IMG/VR virus record: IMGVR_UViG_3300036399_000742
Location: 1 to 35,802 of that record
DNA from: a virus
DNA: 35,802 nt
Reading direction: 5' to 3' (one strand)
The position numbers and the translations under genes are program-made. The notes under the pieces are model-generated. The model saw nothing but the letters and a program-made list of their open reading frames with translations. It did no database searches and was not told the DNA's origin. Shown one piece after another: positions 28,769 through 35,744 of the stretch. Numbering within the stretch: position 1 is the first letter of the stretch; each line of letters starts with the position of its first letter.

Positions 28769-29115
28769 AATACACCAGACTTGCAACATGGATCGTCTTG
28801 AATTCGGCCATTTTGTGGCTTGCGTGGGAGGCGGTCGGAGGAAACAAAGGCGCTGGGAACTTACTCGTTTTTATCGCGTGGTTTTTTGCGGTGCTGACGG
28901 TGACGGGCGCAATTCTCATCAAAGAGATGAAACCGAAAAAAACGGATTTCCAAAGGTCTGTGCCGTCACATGTTGGCGCTCTTTTTGAATTCTTTTTTAC
29001 ATGTTTCCTGGCCTGGCACGGATGGTTTTTTACCGCCGTGGCGGTGATTCTGGCATGGGCGGCGCAAGAATCGATCTGCCGATTCATGGAAGAAAACAGC
29101 AAGGAGGCCAAATGA
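28765..29115 (+). CDS. Polytopic membrane protein, function unknown
   Basis: The protein has 116 residues. Hydrophobic segments are visible at about 8-24 (TWIVLNSAILWLAWEAV), 33-52 (LLVFIAWFFAVLTVTGAILI) and 72-98 (ALFEFFFTCFLAWHGWFFTA), giving three or four helices, with a polar end (ENSKEAK). It is read with its neighbours through ATGA overlaps and an upstream ggaggg. No family recognised. Its position beside a SieB-like gene makes a role at the host membrane plausible, but nothing in the sequence shows it. Confidence 0.6.
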   Translation: MKYTRLATWIVLNSAILWLAWEAVGGNKGAGNLLVFIAWFFAVLTVTGAILIKEMKPKKTDFQRSVPSHVGALFEFFFTCFLAWHGWFFTAVAVILAWAAQESICRFMEENSKEAK

Positions 29116-29276
29116 GCGCGACCCTCGCCATTTCCATCGCCGTGCTGACCCTCGGCTCGTGCCTCGCCTCCTACTGGTGCGGGCAGCAAAACATCCTTTT
29201 CCGCATGCGCCAACATGACGAGCGCCGCCGCCGCGAACGTGAGAACCGCTGGCGTGAGTTTGACGATCAGGACTGA
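29112..29276 (+). CDS. Small single-span membrane protein, function unknown
   Basis: The protein has 54 residues and starts at ATG 29112 after aaggaggcca. One hydrophobic segment (LAISIAVLTLGSCLASYWCG) is followed by a strongly basic/acidic tail (RQHDERRRRERENRWREFDD). The layout suggests a membrane anchor with a cytoplasmic charged helix. No family recognised. The 88 bases after it hold a hairpin (CCTCGTC...GACGAAGG near 29312-29335) but no gene. Confidence 0.55.
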   Translation: MSATLAISIAVLTLGSCLASYWCGQQNILFRMRQHDERRRRERENRWREFDDQD

Positions 29277-29364
29277 ACAATTTTCCACCCCGGAACAAAG
29301 AAACGCCCTCGTCAGGCGGCAACCCGACGAAGGCAAGAGTAACCCAACAATTGAGTAACAAAAA

Positions 29365-30258
29365 ATGAGTAATCAAATAATCGTTGCACCGCAACAAAAA
29401 CCTTCTGCGCTGGCTGTGATGGCCTCGCGCTGCAATGTCGATCCGGCCAAGCTCCACTCGACCCTTAAAAACACCGTCTTCAAAGGCGCGACCGATGACG
29501 AGCTTTTGGCGCTTGTCGTGACGGCGAACACCTACGACCTCAACCCGATCCTCAAGGAACTCTACGCCTTCCCGAAAAAAGGCGGGGGAATCACTCCTAT
29601 GGTGGGCGTTGATGGCTGGATCAAAATCATGAACCGGCAAGCCAATCTGGACGGATGGGAGTGCGACATTTTCCCGAAAGAGACAAACGCCAAACCAACG
29701 CACGCAACTTGCACGATCTGGATTAAAGACCGCAGCCACCCGGTAAGGGTCACTGAGTATTTCGAGGAGTGCAAACGCAACACCGACCCGTGGAACGGAT
29801 CGCCTCGCCGGATGCTTCGACACAAGGCGATGATTCAAGCGATTCGCTTGGCATTCGGGGTGAGCGGCATTCACGATGAGGATGAGGCGCGGGACATTTC
29901 CGGGCATGTTCAAATCATTTCGGGTGCAAAGCCCGTTTTTCGCCCTCGTGCGGTGGAGGTGGAAGACATCGAGGACGAAATCCCGATGGGGGAGCCGGTG
30001 CAAACGGAATCAAAATCCGCCGCTCTGGCCAGTGACGAGCTGCCAGTTTTCGAGGCGGACACACCGCAAAAGACGCTTCAAGTTGCACTGGCGGACGCGA
30101 GCGTTTCTGAGGCGGATTTTCTGAAGGTATTGAAAGCAACCGCGCCTCAATTGGTGGGAAAATGCAAATTGATTTCCGAACTCTCGGACGATGCCGCAAA
30201 CGCCGCACTCTCTGACATTAACGAAATCCTCAACGCAATTGAAGGAGGTGCGAAGTAA
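29365..30258 (+). CDS. bet: Phage recombination protein Bet (RecT/Red-beta type annealase)
   Basis: The protein has 297 residues. KLHSTLKNTVFKGATDDELL then TYDLNPILKELYAFPKKGGG and TPMVGVDGWIKIMNRQ is the diagnostic core of Bet/RecT annealases, which bind single strands and anneal them in recombination and replication. KRNTDPWNGSPRRMLRHKAM followed by IQAIRLAFGVSGIHDEDEA closes the domain at about residue 180. The last 110 residues are an acidic variable tail. The exonuclease partner follows with a 1-base overlap and a good Shine-Dalgarno (ggaggtg). The leader here is caacaaaaaATG. Confidence 0.95.
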   Translation: MSNQIIVAPQQKPSALAVMASRCNVDPAKLHSTLKNTVFKGATDDELLALVVTANTYDLNPILKELYAFPKKGGGITPMVGVDGWIKIMNRQANLDGWECDIFPKETNAKPTHATCTIWIKDRSHPVRVTEYFEECKRNTDPWNGSPRRMLRHKAMIQAIRLAFGVSGIHDEDEARDISGHVQIISGAKPVFRPRAVEVEDIEDEIPMGEPVQTESKSAALASDELPVFEADTPQKTLQVALADASVSEADFLKVLKATAPQLVGKCKLISELSDDAANAALSDINEILNAIEGGAK

Positions 30259-31067
30259 TGAGCGCCTTTCAAGACGGAGCGGAGGGAGTTTATTTCGACC
30301 TCGCGGAGGATACTTACCGCGCAGCGACCGGCGAGAACATTTCGCGCCTCAAGGCGATGGGCAAAAGCCCTGCGCATTACCTCGCGCAACTCACGCAGCC
30401 AAAGAGCGAACCGACTCCCGCCATGGTATTCGGAACGCTCCTGCACCGTGCGGCCTTGGAGCCGCACAGGTTGGAGGGGTCTTTTGCGGTGCGCCCGGAT
30501 GGAATGAACTTCACGACCAAAGAGGGCAAAGCATGGAGGGACGCGCAAACGCTTCCGATTATCACGGCAGAGCAAAACGAGGCGCTGAAAGGCGCGGCTG
30601 TGTCGGTGGCATCCCACCCCGCAGCGGCGGCGATCCTCGACGGCGCAAAGCGGGAGGTGTCCGTTTTCCGGCGCATCGTTCGCAATAACCCGGAAGGGAT
30701 TTTGCTCAAGGGGAGGCTGGACATCGTAGCCATGGACTCCCAAGGGGCGACCACAATCGCGGACATCAAAACCACCGAGGACGCATCGCCGGAAGGCTTT
30801 GCAAAATCCATCGCCTCGTTTGGCTACGCTCAACAAGCGGCGTATTACATGGACCTTCTGGAAGCGAGTTTCTTCCTGTTCATCGCGGTCGAAAAAACAG
30901 CGCCTTATGCGGTCGGGGTTTACTGCCTCGATGCGGAGAGCATCGCCCTCGGACGGCAAAAGAACGCCCGTCATCTCGACTTCTTGGAGAAATGCCAAGA
31001 GACGGGAATCTGGCCCGCTTACTCGCAGGAGATCGAAACCATCACCCTGCCCCGCTGGGCTAAGTAA
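30258..31067 (+). CDS. RecE-like PD-(D/E)XK exonuclease
   Basis: The protein has 269 residues. The nuclease motifs are visible. FGTLLHRAALEP is at 58-69, and a conserved Glu133 comes before GRLDIVA with Asp155. ADIKTTED carries Asp169 and Lys171, and GYAQQAAYYMD has Gln192/Tyr196. It would resect 5' strands to make single strands for the Bet annealase encoded directly upstream. The pair form a Red-like recombination system. Translation is coupled through a TAATG junction. Confidence 0.92.
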   Translation: MSAFQDGAEGVYFDLAEDTYRAATGENISRLKAMGKSPAHYLAQLTQPKSEPTPAMVFGTLLHRAALEPHRLEGSFAVRPDGMNFTTKEGKAWRDAQTLPIITAEQNEALKGAAVSVASHPAAAAILDGAKREVSVFRRIVRNNPEGILLKGRLDIVAMDSQGATTIADIKTTEDASPEGFAKSIASFGYAQQAAYYMDLLEASFFLFIAVEKTAPYAVGVYCLDAESIALGRQKNARHLDFLEKCQETGIWPAYSQEIETITLPRWAK

Positions 31068-31068
31068 T

Positions 31069-31323
31069 ATGGAAGACTACAACGACATCGAGCTTGAGGA
31101 GGCCAAGGCGCTCGTCGGCGACATCCTCGAAACGCACTGGATCGGCATCCTCCGGGCGGTCTCGGACAGCGAAGACCAGAACGGCAGCGTGAGCATCGCG
31201 GTGAAGCTCGACCACAGCGGGCCGACTCGGAATCTCAAAGTCCGCCTCTCGTATGCGGTCAAGACCACGGACGAGACCGAGAAGAATGTGAGCAACCCCG
31301 CACAGCAGGAGCTTGCGATATGA
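31069..31323 (+). CDS. Small acidic protein, function unknown
   Basis: The protein has 84 residues and starts at ATG 31069, 1 base after the exonuclease stop; the longer frame upstream overlaps that gene. The first half is an acidic helix (YNDIELEEAKALVGDILETH), the second half a beta-rich domain (VSIAVKLDHSGPTRNLKVRL). It lies in the recombination gene set with ATGA overlap to the next gene. No family recognised. Confidence 0.6.
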   Translation: MEDYNDIELEEAKALVGDILETHWIGILRAVSDSEDQNGSVSIAVKLDHSGPTRNLKVRLSYAVKTTDETEKNVSNPAQQELAI

Positions 31324-31652
31324 CGATGCAACTTGAGCTTTTCCGCCCAAAGAAGGGCGCCCCGAAGATCACGCCAGAGCGTGTAGAGGTTTTTGTGGAG
31401 CGGCTGGCTCGCGCCGGGACATGGGTCTCGGCGCGGGCCTTGGAGGAACCGGACTGCAACGACCGAACGATCCGGGCATTGGCCAACGCCAGCGGGGGCA
31501 GGGTCATTAGCGGACAACGAGGCTACAAGGCGGCATCGTGCGCAGACTGCGACGAAATCGCCCACGCCGCGAACTGGCTGGAACACCAAGCGCGAGAGAT
31601 GACGCAACGGGCGGCTGAGATCCGCCGTGCAGCGATTTACTGCCGAGCATGA
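31320..31652 (+). CDS. Winged-helix-like phage protein, function unknown
   Basis: The protein has 110 residues. RVEVFVERLARAGTWVSARA then NDRTIRALANASGGRVISGQ and RGYKAASCADCDEI reads like a small winged helix: helix, strand, recognition helix (DRTIRALA), wing (GRVISGQRGY). Residues 85-110 form a basic helix. It may bind DNA. It overlaps the RusA gene by ATGA. The fold assignment is mine, by pattern. Confidence 0.5.
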   Translation: MTMQLELFRPKKGAPKITPERVEVFVERLARAGTWVSARALEEPDCNDRTIRALANASGGRVISGQRGYKAASCADCDEIAHAANWLEHQAREMTQRAAEIRRAAIYCRA

Positions 31653-32098
31653 AGGCCATCACATTTCAAGTCTTTGCCGAGCCGAAAGGCCAACCACGGC
31701 CCAAAGCCTTCGCCCGCAACATGGGGGGAGGAAAATTCGCCGCTCGCGTTTACGATCCCGGCACGGCAGAGGCATGGAAAAGTGCCATCGCGGAGGCGGC
31801 GACAAAGGCCGGCGCTCAGAACCTCATGGCGGATGTCCCGCTTCGGGTCGTTCTATGGTGTCACTTTGCGCGGCCAAAATCCCACCTCACGAGCAAGGGC
31901 GCTCTCAAACCAACCGCGCCAGAGTGGAAAACCAGCAAACCGGACGCCGACAACATTTTCAAAGCGGCAACGGACGCCCTGACGCAAATCGGAGTCTGGC
32001 GCGACGATGCGCAAATCGTCTCGGCGCTCATACACAAAAAATACGCACACGAGCGGTCTGCATCGTGGGCAGAAATCACAATCTCAGAAATGAAATGA
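31649..32098 (+). CDS. rusA: RusA-type Holliday junction resolvase
   Basis: The protein has 149 residues. GQPRPKAFAR near the start and TSKPDADNIFKAATDALTQI, then VWRDDAQIVSALIHKKYA, is the RusA signature, with catalytic Asp99, Asp101 and Asp119/120 and a conserved Lys. RusA cuts four-way junctions made during phage recombination and packaging. It belongs with the Bet and exonuclease genes. The next gene overlaps the stop by 4 bases. Confidence 0.95.
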   Translation: MKAITFQVFAEPKGQPRPKAFARNMGGGKFAARVYDPGTAEAWKSAIAEAATKAGAQNLMADVPLRVVLWCHFARPKSHLTSKGALKPTAPEWKTSKPDADNIFKAATDALTQIGVWRDDAQIVSALIHKKYAHERSASWAEITISEMK

Positions 32099-32298
32099 AC
32101 GAAATCCTACAAGAAAACAAACGACTTCAAGCACAGGTCGAAAAACTCCTGACCGAAAACATGGAGCTAACCGCAGTCATTCGGGCGCTACGCAAGAACG
32201 CCCGCGAGGATGCGGCGACCATTGAGACAGCAAAGCGGGAGCTATGGCTCTGGAAGAACGGGAAATACGAAAAGAGCACGGAGGCAGCAAATGATTAA
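32095..32298 (+). CDS. Short coiled-coil protein, function unknown
   Basis: The protein has 67 residues from ATG 32095. It is almost entirely a heptad-rich helix (EILQENKRLQAQVEKLLTEN, MELTAVIRALRKNAREDAAT) followed by a short polar end. A longer frame upstream is an accident of overlap with rusA. It could be a dimeric adaptor, but nothing more can be said. It overlaps the SSB-like gene by 8 bases. Confidence 0.5.
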   Translation: MNEILQENKRLQAQVEKLLTENMELTAVIRALRKNAREDAATIETAKRELWLWKNGKYEKSTEAAND

Positions 32299-32593
32299 AG
32301 CCAGCATCAATGTCACCAAGATCGAGAAGGGCGAAATCTATGTCGGCAAGAACGGGAAATATGTCGGGCTCGTGTGCTTTGCCAACAAGGGCGGGCCTGA
32401 CCAGTTTGGAAACGATGGCTTCGTGACTCAGGAGATTTCCAAGGAGCGGCGGGACAATGGCGAGCGCGGCCCGATCATTGGCAACTGGAAATATTTAAAA
32501 AAAGCCAGCGTGCCAGCGGGGAAACCGCAGGGACCGGCTGACCGATACCAAGGGCGGACACACGACGACACGGGGGAGGAAATACCGTTTTAA
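32291..32593 (+). CDS. Small protein with SSB-like acidic C-terminal tip
   Basis: The protein has 100 residues from ATG 32291. The body SINVTKIEKGEIYVGKNGKY, then VGLVCFANKGG and ISKERRDNGERGPIIGNWK is beta-rich with a disordered Gly/Pro/Gln linker (about 75-90). The end DDTGEEIPF matches the acidic '..D..IPF' tip with which single-stranded DNA-binding proteins recruit repair and replication enzymes. It is shorter than classical SSB (about 160-180 residues) and the OB-fold is not obvious by eye. Placement between recombination and replication genes fits a single-strand binding role. Inferred. Confidence 0.6.
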   Translation: MIKASINVTKIEKGEIYVGKNGKYVGLVCFANKGGPDQFGNDGFVTQEISKERRDNGERGPIIGNWKYLKKASVPAGKPQGPADRYQGRTHDDTGEEIPF

Positions 32594-32594
32594 T

Positions 32595-33239
32595 ATGGCC
32601 GAATGGATCAAAGTAGAGTTGCACCTACACGAAAAGCCAGAGGTTTTTCAGATAGCAACCGAGACAGGAATGGAACCCGATAATGTGGTCGGAAAACTCC
32701 TCAAAATATGGGGATGGGCGTCACGAAATTGTCACGCTGACGGCGTGACACACATCGCGGCACTGGCGCATTTGAATCGACTTGCCGGAAACGAACGCTT
32801 CGCGGAGAGCATGGAAAAAGCCGGGTGGCTTGAGTTAAAAAACTCGAAAATCGTGTTCCCGAACTTCGACCGCCATTGCTCGCAAAGTGCTAAGGAAAGA
32901 GGGCTTGCCTCCATGCGGAAAGCTAAGGAAAGAGTCACGAAAATGTCACGCTCGGAGAGTGACAAAACTGTGACCAGAGTAGAAGTAGAGAAGAGAAGAG
33001 ATATTACTACAGACCTACCAACGCGCGAGGAGCCAGTCGGCGACCTTGAATCAGAAAACGCGGAGTGGCTGGAAAACCTGCGGCGGAATTTTCCTGACCG
33101 CGATGTCGATGGCGAGCTGAAGACCTTTCAGCGTTACTGCGCCAGCAAGGGAACCGCAGCAAACCAACGGGGATTTTTCGGATGGCTCAAAAAATCCAGC
33201 CCGGCAATCCCCGCCCAAAAATCACAATGGAGCTATTGA
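32595..33239 (+). CDS. Phage replisome organiser / replication initiation protein
   Basis: The protein has 214 residues. The N-terminal domain AEWIKVELHLHEKPEVFQIA, then VVGKLLKIWGWASRNCHADG and LAHLNRLAGNERFAESMEKA resembles the winged-helix N-terminus of phage replisome organisers. A basic linker (residues about 100-140) follows, and then a small C-terminal region (WLENLRRNFPDRDVDGELKT, RYCASKGTAANQRGFFGWLK), as in DnaT-like replisome loaders. The helicase loader is next. The first 90 residues are paralogous to the protein at 27093. Origin repeats were not seen in the gene. Confidence 0.75.
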   Translation: MAEWIKVELHLHEKPEVFQIATETGMEPDNVVGKLLKIWGWASRNCHADGVTHIAALAHLNRLAGNERFAESMEKAGWLELKNSKIVFPNFDRHCSQSAKERGLASMRKAKERVTKMSRSESDKTVTRVEVEKRRDITTDLPTREEPVGDLESENAEWLENLRRNFPDRDVDGELKTFQRYCASKGTAANQRGFFGWLKKSSPAIPAQKSQWSY

Positions 33240-33244
33240 CCGAC

Positions 33245-33964
33245 ATGCAAACGATGACAACACGAGACTGCGCGGACTGCGCAACGGGGTTTGCTCCGCA
33301 CGATGTGGAGTTTGGCGGAAGGACGATCTTCACGCAGACACGGTGCGAGGCTTGCCAAGAACGGGCCTGCAAGGCGTCGGAGGACGCCGAGAGGGTCAGG
33401 GTAGCGGAGGCTAAGAAAAAAGCGCGGGAAGACGCCTTTCTGGCGATTTGCCCGCCTCTCTACCGCGACACCGACCCCGAACGAATCCATGCACGCTTCC
33501 GCGAGGCGGCTTTTTCGTGGACGTGGAACCCGGTGGGAGTCGGCTTCGTGGGAATGGCTGGCAAGGGGAAAACACGGGCGGCTTATTTGCTCATGAACCG
33601 GATGGTGCAAGCAGGCCACCGATGCGCGGCGATGACCTCGACCACATTCGGGAAAATATGCGTCGATCAATTCGCCGATGACAAGGCACGCAAGGCGCAA
33701 GCGGAAAAAGACCTTCGCGCATGCTACACGGCAAGCGTTTGGTTTTTGGACGACCTCGGCAAGCAACGCATGACCGAGCGGGGAGAGATGGAACTTTACG
33801 CCGTCCTCGAACACCGCACGGCCAACATGCTGCCAACGCTCTGGACCGCTAACGCCAAGAGCGATGTTCTTTGCAAAATGTTCAGCGAAGACCGAGGCGA
33901 GCCGATAATGAGGCGGCTCATCGAGTTTTCGCGGATTACAGCGGTATGGAGGGACGGGCAATGA
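33245..33964 (+). CDS. DnaC-like helicase loader with N-terminal zinc ribbon
   Basis: The 239-residue reading starts at ATG 33245; ATG 33227 would overlap the previous gene by 13 bases and is the alternative. Residues 9-37 carry CADC and CEAC pairs, a candidate zinc ribbon. The AAA+ core has Walker A GMAGKGKT (103-110), Walker B VWFLDD (165-170), a TANAK sensor-1-like stretch (about 201) and a final MRRLIEFSR. It should load the host replicative helicase on the phage origin with the organiser encoded upstream. Confidence 0.9.
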   Translation: MQTMTTRDCADCATGFAPHDVEFGGRTIFTQTRCEACQERACKASEDAERVRVAEAKKKAREDAFLAICPPLYRDTDPERIHARFREAAFSWTWNPVGVGFVGMAGKGKTRAAYLLMNRMVQAGHRCAAMTSTTFGKICVDQFADDKARKAQAEKDLRACYTASVWFLDDLGKQRMTERGEMELYAVLEHRTANMLPTLWTANAKSDVLCKMFSEDRGEPIMRRLIEFSRITAVWRDGQ

Positions 33965-34323
33965 GCGCAACACCCGAGACGGACGCGCTGTATGCGCAAA
34001 TGCTGGCCGAGAACCCCGGCAATTTCATTCACCTCGAGGAGTTTCTGGAACTGGCTTGCCGATTGGAGCGCGAGCGGGATGAATGGTATTTCAAAGCGCA
34101 CGAGAATTTTAAATTTACCCTCGACGCAAGAGCAGAGCGCGACGAAGCAAGAACAACCATCGAAGACGCAAAACGAGCATTAAATGCAACCGATTATGAG
34201 GGGGTTTTATTAGCCGCATTACGAGTAAAGGCAGAGCGCGACGAGGCGAGGGAGAGATGCGCCAAGCTACAAAACATTGCAGAAAGAGCGGTAAATCTTG
34301 GCCTTGGAGGAAAAACGAAATGA
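33961..34323 (+). CDS. Helical/coiled-coil phage protein, function unknown
   Basis: The protein has 120 residues. Long charged helices (FLELACRLERERDEWYFKAH, LDARAERDEARTTIEDAKRA, AERDEARERCAKLQNIAERA) predict coiled coils. The phrase 'ETDAL....L.ECP....' at the start (PETDALYAQMLAENPGNFIH) resembles small helical proteins common in phage early operons. It is linked by ATGA overlaps to the helicase loader and the sigma factor. Function not known. Confidence 0.55.
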   Translation: MSATPETDALYAQMLAENPGNFIHLEEFLELACRLERERDEWYFKAHENFKFTLDARAERDEARTTIEDAKRALNATDYEGVLLAALRVKAERDEARERCAKLQNIAERAVNLGLGGKTK

Positions 34324-34847
34324 ACGAGGACGCAATGACCTCGTGCATTGAGCGCATCGCCACCGGAGACGAGCAAGCCATGGCCGACCTGTTCGCCCTC
34401 ACGCAGGGAGACATCACGCGCATCATTGCCTCAATCGTCCCGCCGGATGATGCCGGCGACATCTACCAGACCGCGATGCTGCGAGTCTGGCGCAATGCGG
34501 GAACATTCCGCACCGGGTTGCCCGTCATGCCGTGGCTGATCGGTATCGCCCGCCTTGCGGCCTTCGACCTTTTACGAACTCGGAGGCGCAGAAGTGCCTT
34601 ATTTGAAAAAAATACCGACGCAACCCCCGATCTCGTGGCGTCATTAAAACAGGAAAGGCAGGAGGTTGGCCATCACTTGGAACACCTGCCCGACCTGCAA
34701 AAACAAATCATTCATCTGAGCTTCTTTAAAAAACTCCCGCTCAAAGACATCGCATCGCAATTAGGCATCCCCCACAGCCAAGCACGCACTCTTCGCCGGA
34801 AGGCGCTCAACGCCCTGAAAGAAAGCCTAAAACTTGAAAACCTGTAA
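34320..34847 (+). CDS. ECF-type sigma factor (sigma-70 family), phage-encoded
   Basis: The protein has 175 residues from ATG 34320. Region 2 covers residues about 20-90 (ADLFALTQGDITRIIASIVP, DDAGDIYQTAMLRVWRNAGT, PWLIGIARLAAFDLLRTRRR) and region 4 about 118-170 (LEHLPDLQKQIIHLSFFKKL, PLKDIASQLGIPHSQARTLR). Region 3 is missing, which defines the ECF class. It would direct host RNA polymerase to special promoters; at the end of the early operon it is placed to switch on late genes. A 64-residue gene follows that could encode a regulator of it. The five-copy GGAA motif is a candidate target. Confidence 0.9.
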   Translation: MNEDAMTSCIERIATGDEQAMADLFALTQGDITRIIASIVPPDDAGDIYQTAMLRVWRNAGTFRTGLPVMPWLIGIARLAAFDLLRTRRRRSALFEKNTDATPDLVASLKQERQEVGHHLEHLPDLQKQIIHLSFFKKLPLKDIASQLGIPHSQARTLRRKALNALKESLKLENL

Positions 34848-35028
34848 ACAAGAAAAGGACGGAACACCACACCACGCAGCCCGTGGATATGTCGTGCTAT
34901 GGGCCACGCTCATGGCTCACGCCAAGCCAAACACCAAAGGATCAATCGCCGAGATAGCCCGCGAAATGATGGAAGCCATAAACCTCGATGAGCAACGACT
35001 GAGTAAGGGAGAAACTCATGTCCTCTGA
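34834..35028 (+). CDS. Small protein after the sigma factor, function unknown
   Basis: The protein has 64 residues, with a TTG start at 34834 overlapping the sigma gene by 14 bases (no ATG in the first 26 codons). The sequence TPHHAARGYVVLWATLMAHA, then GSIAEIAREMMEAINLDEQR is helical, with an early HH pair but no zinc-binding Cys/His set like anti-sigma ZAS domains. Its position suggests it may act with the sigma factor, but no similarity supports this. The exact start is uncertain. Confidence 0.45.
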   Translation: MKTCKQEKDGTPHHAARGYVVLWATLMAHAKPNTKGSIAEIAREMMEAINLDEQRLSKGETHVL

Positions 35029-35311
35029 AATCCCACTACCACCAACGGCGCAAGACATCGCCGAAATCATCGGGAAAGAATCGGCCTTGGCCATTGCATT
35101 CACGACACGGCATCGGTGCGTTTATGTGCCACTCGGTCGGCTCCCGTCTCACAGCTATCTCGTGAGAACAATCGGGGCAGAAAAAGCCAAACTTCTGCAA
35201 AGACATTTTGGCGGGATGCTCCTGCCCATGGCGACCTGCCACCAAACCAAGCAAGCCCTCATCAGGGCAAAAATCCAACAACTCAAAACACAACAACATG
35301 CAAACGCCTAA
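35018..35311 (+). CDS. Mor-like transcription regulator candidate
   Basis: The protein has 97 residues. PPTAQDIAEIIGKESALAIA, then RHRCVYVPLGRLPSHSYLVR and TIGAEKAKLLQRHFGGMLLP resemble the dimerisation domain of Mor/C-type phage activators ('IA..IG..AAL.LA..fGG..lYVP'). A basic C-terminal helix (KQALIRAKIQQLKTQQH) follows. The full HTH of Mor is not clearly visible, so this could also be a related domain of unknown role. Its place beside a sigma factor and just before the late genes fits a late activator. Confidence 0.5.
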   Translation: MSSEIPLPPTAQDIAEIIGKESALAIAFTTRHRCVYVPLGRLPSHSYLVRTIGAEKAKLLQRHFGGMLLPMATCHQTKQALIRAKIQQLKTQQHANA

Positions 35312-35744
35312 CCTTATACTCGTCAAAGACTCGATCAACACGATCAGCCAACTCCAATTCTGGGAAATACCGGAAGACACTACCAAAGAAAAATGGGCTG
35401 ATGGACACAAGCAACTCCTGCTCATGCAGCAGGTAGTCAGAAAGCTATTGCCGAAATCCCAATCATTCGGCGTCAAACAATTCGGGCTGGATTATCTGGT
35501 GGAGACAGAAGCCCAATTCCAACTGGAATTTGAAATCCCTCTACCGGCTGAAACACCAAAGCGCGAGGAGGAAAGCGATGTCATGGATTACCTCGTCAAA
35601 GGATTCCAACGATGGGCTGAGAAGGCTGGCGACATCGAAGCATGGGAGAAGGACCGCTTGGAACGGGCGCTTGAAATACTGAAACCTCTAACCTCAACAG
35701 CAGAACGCATTAAAAAAACTCTGCACAGCAAAACCCTCCAATGA
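35298..35744 (+). CDS. Phage protein of unknown function before the terminase region
   Basis: The protein has 148 residues from ATG 35298. The first part (LILVKDSINTISQLQFWEIP) is beta/loop, the middle (KQLLLMQQVVRKLLPKSQSF, GLDYLVETEAQFQLEF) and the C-terminal third (DYLVKGFQRWAEKAGDIEAW, KDRLERALEILKPLTSTAER) are helical. It does not look like a known small terminase, though its place, with one partial gene and presumably the terminase genes next in the circular order, would suit one. It overlaps the following start by ATGA. Confidence 0.5.
   Translation: MQTPNLILVKDSINTISQLQFWEIPEDTTKEKWADGHKQLLLMQQVVRKLLPKSQSFGVKQFGLDYLVETEAQFQLEFEIPLPAETPKREEESDVMDYLVKGFQRWAEKAGDIEAWEKDRLERALEILKPLTSTAERIKKTLHSKTLQ

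Noticed and set aside
28966-30003. 345-codon minus-strand frame opposite the Bet gene
   Set aside because: Bet is unmistakable on the + strand; this is a shadow.
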